Origin: Bradyrhizobium quebecense
GTDB taxonomy: Bacteria; Pseudomonadota; Alphaproteobacteria; Rhizobiales; Xanthobacteraceae
NCBI RefSeq assembly: GCF_013373795.3
Contig: NZ_CP088022.1
Span: 4,402,001-4,466,000, forward strand
Reading direction: 5' to 3'
DNA length: 64,000 nucleotides
Translations under genes and position numbers: made by a program
The notes under the pieces: generated by a model
What the model was told of the DNA's origin: nothing
The model's input: only the letters and a program-made list of their open reading frames with translations
The model's database searches: none
In this document: positions 27,801 to 34,802 of the stretch, in pieces
Numbering within the stretch: position 1 is the first letter of the stretch
How the letters are laid out: every line of letters begins with the position of its first letter

Positions 27801-28251
27801 CGTGCGCATAGTCCTTGTGCCAGCCGCAGATCTCGACCGCGTAGATCAGGTTGGGACTGCCGAAGCCGCGGATGAAGCGCTCGACCCACTCAAAGCTGTC
27901 GACCATCGGCGTGCCGCTCGGCGTGGTGACGCCGAACGCCACCGCCTCGGCGCCGCTCTCGGCGCGGATCCGGCCGAGCCGGTCGGCGATCTCGGTCAAA
28001 GCCTCGTCCCACGACACCTCGATCCAGCCCGGATCGGCGGCATCGCGCGGTCGGGTTCGCTTCAAGGGCACGGTCAGACGGCGCGGGCTGGCGACGATTT
28101 CAGGGGCGGCCCGGCCCTTGGCGCAAAGCGCGCCGCCGGTCGGATGGTTATTCAGTACCTCTACGCCGACAACCCGCCCGTCCTCTACCACGGTGACAGA
28201 ACCGCAGCGCGAACGACAAAGCGTGCAATAGCCGGGTAGCCGCTGTTTCAC
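24850..28251 (-). CDS. Molybdopterin oxidoreductase fused to flavin reductase and 2Fe-2S ferredoxin
   Basis: This is one 1133-residue polypeptide. Residues 1-60 bind a 4Fe-4S cluster (CxxCxxxC at 9-16 and a Cys in GGALCAKG). About 60-720 form the Mo-bis-MGD catalytic part, with LILWGHNPARTWLAQ-like text and a candidate Mo-ligand Cys in EICGWHKDY. About 750-800 begin a ferredoxin-NAD(P)H reductase part, with ARAYSLTGSGD binding flavin and GIGITPFISHLE binding nucleotide. The last 90 residues are a plant-type ferredoxin (CRVGQCESC..CLAC). It could take electrons from NAD(P)H by itself. The substrate is unknown. A divergent GntR regulator gene lies 132 bases away. Confidence 0.8.
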   Translation of the reverse strand: MKQRLPGYCTLCRSRCGSVTVVEDGRVVGVEVLNNHPTGGALCAKGRAAPEIVASPRRLTVPLKRTRPRDAADPGWIEVSWDEALTEIADRLGRIRAESGAEAVAFGVTTPSGTPMVDSFEWVERFIRGFGSPNLIYAVEICGWHKDYAHALTFGRGIGFPDYDNADAIILWGHNPARTWLAQATRIADARRRGAKVVVVDPKPNGSGQQADLWLRIRPGADGALAMGAIRHLIATDSFDADFVDQWTNGSLLVDRATGRFLRADALWPDGAPEAFVRLDALGSPVACDTRYAPERGGQLRGALSIRARDGRMISAATAFELLAERAAPYTPARVAELTWLRVEDIDAFNALLAARPRLAYHSWTGVGQHTNATAIERAIASLYALTGACDRPGGNRWPVPPPTRPLNDYNILSPEQQAKALGLAELPLGPPAKGWITARDFSRAVLEGEPYRVRALVAFGTNFVVSQGHTERNRAALKALEFQVHIDMFMNPTAESADFVLPASTPWERDALKIGFEITQQAVETVQFRPRMVEPIGEVKADYEIAAALALKLGMGSLFFGGDIKAGWNYQLAPLGIGVEDLREHPEGRRFPQVFRNEKYAVTREDGTAAGFATPTRRVEIYSELMLGHGHDPLPDHVEPVGSPLTTAADERFPLVLSTAKSGWFIHSSWRHVASLRRKSPDPAVEISPQLAERRGLVEGDWAMVETQGGAVRLKVRLNAALDARVVVAEFGWWEDCPPLGRDRSAAAGPLTRNINAVLHDDARDPVSGSVPLRAIVCDIRRDGVASRGVWSGQRRFVVGERRAEADNVITLSLQPLDGGPLPDFLPGQHVMTALPGATEARAYSLTGSGDLPDALSIAVKGRFFNEARSGDAPFFMPDRLHGLAVGDQVLLEPPGGIFTPPLKGPRPLVFLAAGIGITPFISHLETLQHTAPQDRVADVLLLHGCRSSREHPFAQRLVELEASTPGLMRVTFYSVPLAQDSVDARSLRKGRLDLEQVKPLLARRPLVYICGSPDFVAAQIEAAVALGIPRFDIFAESFVSPPSVPSDLAPRTIRLANSKQSFSWGPEQGTLLDAASAAGVALPSGCRVGQCESCAVEVVDGEFTHLGPVDGSEGQCLACQAVPLTDLTLAL

Positions 28252-28290
28252 CGCCGTCTCATGTTCAAGTCAGCCCTTGTGACGCATTCT

Positions 28291-28304
28291 TGTAATGCGT
28301 TACA
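28291..28304. promoter_or_regulatory. Palindromic operator candidate TGTAA-N4-TTACA
   Basis: TGTAATGCGTTACA forms perfect 5-base inverted arms around a 4-base spacer. It lies in the 132-base gap between the divergent molybdoenzyme and GntR genes, where a GntR/FCD regulator would bind. Its size fits that family's usual short palindromes. Confidence 0.5.
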
Positions 28305-28383
28305 CATTTACGTCATACGCTACCGGCCGCGTCAAGGCTAAGTAATAATCAGGACGAATCGGAGCTCCCGGCGAGAGGCACCC

Positions 28384-29061
28384 ATGGACCAGAATTTGCG
28401 CGAACAGGTGCTGCAGCGGGTGCGCGCCGAGATCATTTCCGGGCAGAGCCTTCCCGGAACGATGTATTCGGTGCCGTCACTCGCCGCGAGCCTCGGCGTC
28501 TCCTCGACACCGGTGCGCGAAGCGCTGCTCGAGCTCAGCCGCGGCGGCCTGGTCGAGCCGATGCGCAACCGCGGCTTCAAGGTCGTGGAGCCGTCGCTGA
28601 CCGAGCTGCGCAACTTGTTCGACATGCGCGAGGTGCTGGAGCTGCACGCCGCCGTGCTGGTCGCCGCCAATCCTCCAAAGGATCTACCAGTCGTGCGCGG
28701 CTGGGCCGATGAGATCGCCAAGGCCGTCGAGACCGACGACGTCCAGCTCTATCTGGAGGCCGATCGCAACTATCATCGCGAGTTCATCGCAGCCGCCGGC
28801 AACGAGCTCTTGACCGACATGGTGATGGGCCTGCGCGACAAGATGCGCCTCTATGGCATCAGCTCACGCGCCGGCCTCGAGCGGCAGCAGGCCTCGGTGC
28901 CCGAGCACTACCGGCTGATCGAGCTCGCGCTCGCCGGCGAGACCGAGGCATTGCCGACGCTGCTTCGCAGCCACATTCGCTCATGGGAGCCGATCTTCGT
29001 CGACGCATTGATGCGCTCGAAGGAATATGCGCGCGAGCCGCTGCGGCAGGCGCGCGGGTAA
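28384..29061 (+). CDS. GntR family transcriptional regulator, FCD subfamily
   Basis: The 225-residue product has an N-terminal winged helix (QVLQRVRAEIISGQSLPGT, then SVPSLAASLGVSSTPVREAL) and a C-terminal FCD helical ligand-binding domain. The latter includes FDMREVLELHAA, an arginine and acid-rich metal or carboxylate pocket, and histidines such as YHREFI. Members often repress catabolic genes and respond to acids. It is divergent from the molybdoenzyme and transporter genes, which are its likely targets, and a palindrome lies between them. Confidence 0.88.
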   Translation: MDQNLREQVLQRVRAEIISGQSLPGTMYSVPSLAASLGVSSTPVREALLELSRGGLVEPMRNRGFKVVEPSLTELRNLFDMREVLELHAAVLVAANPPKDLPVVRGWADEIAKAVETDDVQLYLEADRNYHREFIAAAGNELLTDMVMGLRDKMRLYGISSRAGLERQQASVPEHYRLIELALAGETEALPTLLRSHIRSWEPIFVDALMRSKEYAREPLRQARG

Positions 29062-29099
29062 CGCGCGGAGCGAAGTAGACAGCCGGCCGCGGTGACCGG

Positions 29100-30266
29100 C
29101 TAGTCCAGAATGCTCTTGTAGTGCTTCGAAAAGACATCGCGGCCGATGATCAGCCGCATCACTTCGGAGCTTCCCGCCAGGATCCGATTGACGCGCGCGT
29201 CGGTGAACATGCGGCTGATCGGATACTCATCCATATAGCCTGCGCCGCCGTGCAGCTGTACGCCGAGGTCGAGCATCTTCCACTCGACTTCCGATGACAT
29301 CATCTTGGCCTTGGCGCCCATATTGCTGGTCAGGCGCCCCGCATTGTGTTCGGCCACGCAGTGATCGACATAGACCTGCACGAGATCGATCTCGGCATCC
29401 ATCTCCGCCATGCGGAACTGGGTGTTTTGCTGTTCGGCCAGCGGCCTGCCGAATAGCTTGCGATCCATCACGTATGCGCGTGTGATGTCGAACGCCTTGC
29501 GGCCATTGGCGATTGACCCGACCGCGGAGATCAGCCGCTCCTCGGCAAGGCCCTCCATCAGATAGTAGAAGCCCCTGCCCGGTTCTCCAAGCATGTTGGC
29601 TTTAGGCACCTTCACGTTCTGGAAGAACAGTTCGGCGGTGTCCTGCGCCGGCATGCCCATCTTCTTGAGATTGCGGCCGCGCTCGAAGCCTTCCATGCCG
29701 CGCTCGACGATCAGCAGCACCATCGCGTGCTTCTTCTCGGCACCTGCGAGCCTGGCGGCCACGATCACCACGTCGGAATTGATGCCGTTGGAAATATAGG
29801 TCTTCGAGCCGTTGAGCAGGAAATGATCGCCCTTGTCCTCCGCCGTCGTCCGCATGCCCGCGAGGTCCGAGCCCGCGCCGGGCTCGGTCATCGCGATGGC
29901 CAGGATCGTCTCGCCGCTGACGCATTTGGGCAGGAAGCGGTCGCGCTGTTCTTCGGTGCCGAAGCGCTTGAAATAGGAGCCGACCAGGCGGCTGTGCAGC
30001 GTGTTGAACCAGCCCTTGCAGCCCGAGCGCGCGGTCTCCTCGATGATGATCTGCTCATAGCGAAAGTCCTCGTCGCCCATCCCGCCATACTTTTCCTCGG
30101 GCCAGATCATCAGGAAGCCGAGATCGCCGGCCTTCTTGAACGCGCTGCGGTCGACGATGCCGGCCTCCCGCCACGCCTCCAGCGCTCTCAAGCGGCGCGG
30201 AAACCGGCCGGCGTGCGGCGAAGCACTGACAAAAAAAATTCGGAGCGCCGGTTCTGCTTCAATCAA
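29100..30266 (-). CDS. Acyl-CoA dehydrogenase with abnormal N-terminus
   Basis: This flavoprotein introduces the alpha-beta double bond into acyl-CoA. The FAD/acyl-CoA signature MTEPGAGSDLAGMRTTA and the C-terminal signature (LQLHGGAGYMDEYPISRMFT) are intact. Where many relatives carry the base Glu the sequence reads ILAGSSEV; an ER pair in LAEERLI fits the alternative position used by long-chain and isovaleryl-type enzymes. Homology appears to begin only at EAWREAGIVDR, about residue 30. The 5' end falls inside the terminator hairpin of the upstream gene, so the first 30 residues are not a normal acyl-CoA dehydrogenase helix. The start is therefore doubtful and the gene may be a 5' truncation. 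Confidence 0.7.
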   Translation of the reverse strand: MIEAEPALRIFFVSASPHAGRFPRRLRALEAWREAGIVDRSAFKKAGDLGFLMIWPEEKYGGMGDEDFRYEQIIIEETARSGCKGWFNTLHSRLVGSYFKRFGTEEQRDRFLPKCVSGETILAIAMTEPGAGSDLAGMRTTAEDKGDHFLLNGSKTYISNGINSDVVIVAARLAGAEKKHAMVLLIVERGMEGFERGRNLKKMGMPAQDTAELFFQNVKVPKANMLGEPGRGFYYLMEGLAEERLISAVGSIANGRKAFDITRAYVMDRKLFGRPLAEQQNTQFRMAEMDAEIDLVQVYVDHCVAEHNAGRLTSNMGAKAKMMSSEVEWKMLDLGVQLHGGAGYMDEYPISRMFTDARVNRILAGSSEVMRLIIGRDVFSKHYKSILD

Positions 30267-30279
30267 AACCGGCGCTCCG
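30241..30279 (-). terminator. Rho-independent terminator of the enoyl-CoA hydratase gene
   Basis: A perfect 13-base inverted repeat (arms CGGAGCGCCGGTT and AACCGGCGCTCCG, loop 13 bases) lies 21 bases after the hydratase stop. Read on the minus strand it is followed by AATTTTTTTTG. This is the strongest terminator in the window. Confidence 0.85.
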
Positions 30280-30299
30280 TCATTGAAACAAGCGACGCC

Positions 30300-31115
30300 T
30301 TACTTGCCCTTCCAGTTCGGCGCGCGTTTTTCTGCGAAGGCAGCCGCGCCCTCGCGGGCATCCTCGGACACGAAGACAGAAGCGACGATCTCCTGCTGCT
30401 TCTTCCACATCTGGTCTTCCGGCCAGAGCCGGGATTCGACGATCACCTGCTTGGATGCCTTGACGGCGAGCGGGCCATTGGCGCCGATCGCGGCTGCAAG
30501 CTCGAGTGCGGCGTCGAGGGCCGGGCCGTCGGTCACGCGGTTGATGATGCCGAGTTGGTAGGCGCGCTCGGCGCCGAAGAACTCGCCCGTCAATGCGAAC
30601 TCCATCGCCACGCGGAACGGCATCTGGCGCGGCATGCGGATCAGCCCGCCGGCCGCAGCAGCCAGCCCGCGCTTCACCTCGGGGATCCCGAACTTGGCGT
30701 TGCGGTTGGCGACGATCATGTCGCACGACAGCGCGATCTCCATCCCGCCGGCGAGCGCGTAGCCGTCCACGGCCGCGATCAGCGGCTTCTTCGGGGGCGC
30801 CTCGGTGAGGCCGGCGAAGCCACGGCCCGGGATCGACGGCCGCTCGCCCTTCAGGAACCCCTTGAGGTCCATGCCCGAACAGAATGTGCCGCCGGCGCCG
30901 GTGATGATGCCGACGCTGAGGGCATCGTCGACGTCCAGCCGGTCGATCGCCGCGGCCACGCCCTTGGAGAGGGCGAGGTTGGCCGCGTTCTTGGCTTCGG
31001 GCCGGTTCAACGTGATGATCAGTATAGGTCCGCGGACTTCAGTGAGGACCGGAGTTTCTTCGCTTTGGTCTCCTGTTGCCGTGCGCTTAGCGCGGGGCCA
31101 TGCGGATGGCGCCAT
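30300..31115 (-). CDS. Enoyl-CoA hydratase/isomerase family protein
   Basis: This crotonase-fold enzyme hydrates trans-2-enoyl-CoA. Clear features are LIITLNRPEAKNAANLALS near the N-terminus, GTFCSGMDLKGF, the oxyanion-hole region ALAGGMEIALSCD, and PEVKRGLAAAAGGLIRM with the acidic residue. No ATG or GTG is found where relatives seem to begin (near SEETPVLTEVRG), though AGGAGA lies just before. Translation may begin at ATG 31115 or 31133, inside the end of the SDR gene, or at a rare codon. The start is uncertain; the enzyme call is firm. Confidence 0.8.
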   Translation of the reverse strand: MAPSAWPRAKRTATGDQSEETPVLTEVRGPILIITLNRPEAKNAANLALSKGVAAAIDRLDVDDALSVGIITGAGGTFCSGMDLKGFLKGERPSIPGRGFAGLTEAPPKKPLIAAVDGYALAGGMEIALSCDMIVANRNAKFGIPEVKRGLAAAAGGLIRMPRQMPFRVAMEFALTGEFFGAERAYQLGIINRVTDGPALDAALELAAAIGANGPLAVKASKQVIVESRLWPEDQMWKKQQEIVASVFVSEDAREGAAAFAEKRAPNWKGK

Positions 31116-31869
31116 CGAGGCGGACATCTTCACCGTTGAAGTAGCCGTTGGTGATCATGGTCAGCGCCAGCTGCGCATATTCCTCCGGCATGCCAAGCCG
31201 CTTCGGGAATGGCACCGACGCGCTGAGCGCGGCCTTGACATTCTCCGGGGCGCCCTGCAGCAGCGGGGTGTTGAAGATACCCGGCAGGATGGTGTTGACG
31301 CGGATGCCCTCGGCCATCAGGTCGCGCGCGATCGGCAGGGTCATGCCGACGACGCCGGCCTTCGAGGCCGAATAGGCCGCCTGTCCCATCTGGCCGTCCT
31401 CGGCCGCGACCGACGCCGTGTTCACGACCGCGCCGCGCTCACCGTGCTCCAGCGGGGACAGCGACAGCATGCCCTGCGCCGACTTGGCGATGCAGCGGAA
31501 GGTGCCGACGAGGTTGATCTGGATGATGCGGTTGAAGGCGTCGATCGGGAAGTGGGTGGGTTCGCCGGTCTTCTTGTCCCGGCCTGCAGTCTTCACCGCG
31601 TTGCCGGTGCCGGCGCAGTTCACCAGGATGCGCTCCTGGCCGTGCGCCGCGCGCGCCTTGGCGAAGCCCGCATCGACCTGCTCGTCGGAGGTGACGTCGA
31701 CCTTGCAGAACACACCGCCGATTTCCTTGGCGATGGCTTCACCCTTCTCTTCGTTGAAGTCGAAGATCGCGACTTTGACGCCTTGTGCTGCGAGCGCCCG
31801 CGAGGTGGCCGCGCCGAGGCCGGAAGCGCCGCCGGTGACGACGGCGGCGACCGATGAATCGAGTTTCAT
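31087..31869 (-). CDS. Short-chain dehydrogenase, 3-hydroxyacyl-CoA dehydrogenase type II-like
   Basis: This 260-residue NAD(P)-dependent SDR has GGASGLG at residues 13-19 for the cofactor, LVNCAGTGNA, the catalytic Ser in VVNTASVAAEDG, and YSASK. Its length and the ending (NGYFNGEDVRLDGAIRMAPR) are characteristic of the 17-beta-HSD10/3-hydroxyacyl-CoA dehydrogenase type. It lies between thiolase and hydratase genes, completing a beta-oxidation-like set: dehydrogenation, hydration, second oxidation, thiolysis. Confidence 0.85.
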   Translation of the reverse strand: MKLDSSVAAVVTGGASGLGAATSRALAAQGVKVAIFDFNEEKGEAIAKEIGGVFCKVDVTSDEQVDAGFAKARAAHGQERILVNCAGTGNAVKTAGRDKKTGEPTHFPIDAFNRIIQINLVGTFRCIAKSAQGMLSLSPLEHGERGAVVNTASVAAEDGQMGQAAYSASKAGVVGMTLPIARDLMAEGIRVNTILPGIFNTPLLQGAPENVKAALSASVPFPKRLGMPEEYAQLALTMITNGYFNGEDVRLDGAIRMAPR

Positions 31870-31887
31870 GGCAATATCCTTTCGCGA

Positions 31888-33138
31888 TCAGATGCGTTCG
31901 ATGATGATGGCCGGCGCCATGCCGCCGGCGGCACACATGGTGACGAGACCATAACGTCCGCCGCTTCGCTCGAGCTCGTCGAGCGCCGTGCCGATCAGGA
32001 TCGATCCGGTGGCGCCGATCGGGTGGCCGAGCGCGATCGAGCCGCCATTGATGTTGACCTTCTCGCGATCCAGCTCGAGGTCGCGGATGAACTTCTCGGC
32101 GACGACCGCGAAGGCCTCGTTGATCTCCCAGACGTCAATGTCGTCCTTGGTCAGGCCGGCCTTGGCGAGAACCTTCTTGGCCGCCGGAACCGGCGCGTTG
32201 AGCATCAGCGTCGGATCGTCACCCTGATTGGCATAGGCCACGATCCGGCCGCGCGGCTTGAGGCCGTGCTTCTCGGCATATTCTTTGGAGGTGATGAGGA
32301 CCGCGGCGGCGCCGTCCACCACGCCCGAGCTGTTGCCGGCGTGATGCACGCCCTTCCACTCGAGGTCCGGATAACGGCGCTGGATCTGCTTCTTGAACGT
32401 CACACCGTTGCCGAGGTCGAAATCGGCAAGCTGCTCGAAGCTCGGCTTCAGCGAAGCAAGGCCTTCGGCCGTGGTCTCGGGGCGCGGGAATTCCTCACGA
32501 CCGAGGGCGACGCGGCCGTCGTCGTTGAGCACCGGGATCACCGACTTGGCGAAGCGGCCTTCATCGATCGCCCGCTTGGCACGCTGCTGGCTGACCAGCG
32601 CCAGCGCATCGCAGGCTTCGCGGCTGATCCCCTCGCGCGTGGCGATGGCGTCCCCGCACACGCCCTGGTGCGACTGCGGGTGAATCTCGTCAAGCGCCGG
32701 ATTGCCCGAACCCATCATCCGCGCCGGCTGTCCCGCCTTGGAGCGCTCGGCCGCGAGGGTCTGCTGATAGCTCATCATCTCGGTACCGCCGGCGATGACG
32801 CAATCCTCCATTCCCGACATCACCGAAGCTGCCGCGAGGTTCACCGACGTGATGCCGCCGCCGCAGAAGCGATCCAGCGTCGTGCCGCTGGCGTTGATGT
32901 CGTAGCCGGCGGCGAGCGCCGACATGCGTCCGAGATCGCCGCCCTGCTTGCCCTCCTGGGTCGAGGTCGACCAGATGATGTCATCGACGGTCGATGTATC
33001 GAGCTTGTTGCGCTCCTTGAGCGCGCCGAGCACCGTTGCCGCCAGTTGTTGCGGATGCAGGTGCGACAGCGCACCCTTGCCCGGCTTGCCGATGCCGCGC
33101 GGCGTGCGGACCGCGTCAATGATGTATGCTTCAGACAT
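31888..33138 (-). CDS. Acetyl-CoA acyltransferase (thiolase)
   Basis: This 416-residue thiolase cleaves or forms 3-ketoacyl-CoA. The acyl-binding Cys lies in LDRFCGGGITSVN, with NEAFAVVAEKF, GGSIALGHPIGATGS (His) and the second Cys in MCAAGGMAP. ATG 33138 (MSEAYIIDAVRTPRG) is chosen, since a 28-residue upstream extension is not thiolase-like. It is the first intact gene of the SDR and hydratase unit on the minus strand. Confidence 0.92.
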   Translation of the reverse strand: MSEAYIIDAVRTPRGIGKPGKGALSHLHPQQLAATVLGALKERNKLDTSTVDDIIWSTSTQEGKQGGDLGRMSALAAGYDINASGTTLDRFCGGGITSVNLAAASVMSGMEDCVIAGGTEMMSYQQTLAAERSKAGQPARMMGSGNPALDEIHPQSHQGVCGDAIATREGISREACDALALVSQQRAKRAIDEGRFAKSVIPVLNDDGRVALGREEFPRPETTAEGLASLKPSFEQLADFDLGNGVTFKKQIQRRYPDLEWKGVHHAGNSSGVVDGAAAVLITSKEYAEKHGLKPRGRIVAYANQGDDPTLMLNAPVPAAKKVLAKAGLTKDDIDVWEINEAFAVVAEKFIRDLELDREKVNINGGSIALGHPIGATGSILIGTALDELERSGGRYGLVTMCAAGGMAPAIIIERI

Positions 33139-33231
33139 GCGTTTCCCTCTACTTTGGATGTTTCTTGACTGTGGGCTCGTGCCGGGGGTCCCAACCGTTT
33201 CGGGTCTTCTGCCCCGGAACAAGCCGAGGCG

Positions 33232-33660
33232 TCAGCGGTGTGGCGTCACCGCAAGCGGCGCGGTAACCGGCTTGCGCTGATCTTCGAAGTACTCGAAGCG
33301 CGAGTTGATCAGCATCGACGGTTGCGCCGTTGCGCGCTCCCGATCGTCGGCACAGACGGGCTTGTCGCCCCCCTCCGCAAACAGCGGGACGCCGGGCGCG
33401 GCGGCGTGAGGACCGAGAGCATATTTCTGCTCTTGCGGCAGGTAGATCAATTGGCCGATCTGGGTGAGGGTCAAGGTGAGACGGGAGACCGTCGATCGGG
33501 GAAGACCGCAGCGATCGGCGATTTCGCGATTGCCCAGGCGTATGCTTCGACCTTCGAAGCAACGCACGATGTCGAATGCGCGCGATACCACCTGTATCAC
33601 GCGCCGGTTGTCCGTGCCGGCGCTGTCTTGCGCCATCAGTACCTCAGATCGACGTCCCAT
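33232..33660 (-). pseudogene. IclR family regulator, C-terminally truncated
   Basis: The 142-residue frame holds a normal IclR helix-turn-helix (RVIQVVSRAFDIVRCFEG, IADRCGLPRSTVSRLTLTLT). After about residue 90 it runs into sequence that is not the IclR effector-binding domain, and then stops. A full IclR protein has about 250-270 residues. The remainder is missing, so it should either be non-functional or act as a bare DNA-binding domain. It lies upstream of the thiolase gene, which it probably once controlled. Confidence 0.65.
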
Positions 33661-34315
33661 CGTTTACGCCTCACTCCTCATTTTTCATACGGGTGAATGA
33701 AACCCACCCTGGTTCGGGCAGGACGCGCCGGTCCGCGACAGCGCGGGCGCGTGCGAACGTGGGTGCGGGATGTAAAGGCAGGGATTGGCGGCGAGCGCCG
33801 CGCCGGTGGACTAGCCGAGTGAAGCCGCGACCGCGCGGGGCAAGCAGCTTCGGATATCGGTCGCCGGCCAGCATCAGGCGGATTCTTTCCCTAGGGTTTC
33901 AGACCTTAATTAATTGATTAATTAGTCAGGTGCTTAAAGTGGGCGCTTCCCCCTGTCAACTGCCGTTGCCGCAGGGCGCCCCGCGTGCCGAAGGCACCTC
34001 GCGCATCGCTCAAGCCGCTCGGAGCCGTAGCAGCTGCCAATCTGTCGCGACGAACTTCAGCAGTGCTGGACCGTGGTCGAACGAAATGTCCGACATGAGG
34101 GCACGCAGGCTCCGACGCATGACGCAGAAGCGGACGCGGAATCACGCGCCGGTCGTCGCACCGCGCGGCCGGTCCGTCACTCGCAAGACGAACATAGGAA
34201 AGATGTGAGTGAATTCAGGAAAGGTAGCGCGGAGAGAGCAATGCGCTTGTCGAAACAGAACGCGACCGCTGGCCGGAGTGGCCGTTACGAGGGCTAAACC
34301 TAAGCTTTGAAAGCT
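33661..34315. other. Intergenic region at the left flank of the genomic island
   Basis: About 650 bases with no convincing gene. An AT-rich nearly palindromic patch (TTAATTAATTGATTAATTAG, about 33906-33925) stands out and could be an operator for the regulator gene beside it. Just before the tRNA fragment, AAGCTTTGAAAGCTT (34302-34316) forms a perfect short hairpin, possibly the old terminator of the tRNA gene. Confidence 0.4.
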
Positions 34316-34360
34316 TGGTGGGCGCACCAGGGCTCGAACCTGGGACCCGCTGATTAAGAG
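34316..34360 (-). repeat. Left attachment-site repeat (tRNA-Lys 3' fragment)
   Basis: This copy covers the encoded CCA, acceptor 3' strand, T-arm and the 3' side of the anticodon arm of tRNA-Lys(CTT), identical over 45 bases to 46309-46353. The next 12 bases match with three mismatches (GCAGCTCCTTTA against TCAGCTGCTCTA), and then similarity ends. Confidence 0.85.
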
Positions 34361-34708
34361 GCAGCTCCTTTATGGGTTATTGCAGATACTTAGCTGTAAA
34401 AACCCATCTCAGCGCGGTCATATACATCAATAGGTTACGACCGAATTGTAAATCACAATCCGCTCATTGCTTGAAGCCGCAATGGCCTTTTTCCCTGTCC
34501 TTAGCGATGGAAGGAGAGCGGACGACGAAGCGTGGTGGTGACCGGATCGCCCCGGGCCCGCTCAAAACGGTCTGGTTGCGGGTTCGAGTCCTGCCGGGCC
34601 CACCAAGAAGATCAATATTACCTTATTGGATCCTGGTTGCCCCCAGCGCGACGACCGCATCAGAAACCGCACCACGAGATGCGCCGAGTGACGCACTGAA
34701 AGGCTTGC
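34361..34708. other. Island left end, AT-rich with tRNA remnant
   Basis: This 350-base stretch lies between the attachment repeat and the IS21 end. It is AT-richer than the genome and holds no convincing gene. It includes the second tRNA remnant at 34554-34605. An integrase gene would be expected here but is absent. Confidence 0.4.
34554..34605 (+). pseudogene. Degenerate tRNA remnant (possibly tRNA-Leu CAA type)
   Basis: GGGCCCG at 34554-34560 can pair with CGGGCCC at 34595-34601, followed by ACCA, so both acceptor strands and an encoded CCA are present. GCGGGTTCGAGTCCTGC forms a normal T-arm. Between them only CTCAAAACGGTCTGGTT remains, so the D-arm and most of the anticodon arm are missing. 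CTCAAAA could be a CAA anticodon loop. It cannot be functional. Confidence 0.55.
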
Positions 34709-34802
34709 TGTGTTTCGGCGTGGAATAAGGACCCCGTATTCGGGGTGATCGGCATCCAATCGGGACCCCGGGGCAAGGGTCCACAGTGGCTTCCATTGAG
34801 TC

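Noticed and set aside
25393..28239. A 948-codon open frame on the plus strand
   Set aside because: It lies opposite the molybdoenzyme fusion gene and its translation is low-complexity Arg/Ala/Gly text. The minus-strand gene has clear motifs.
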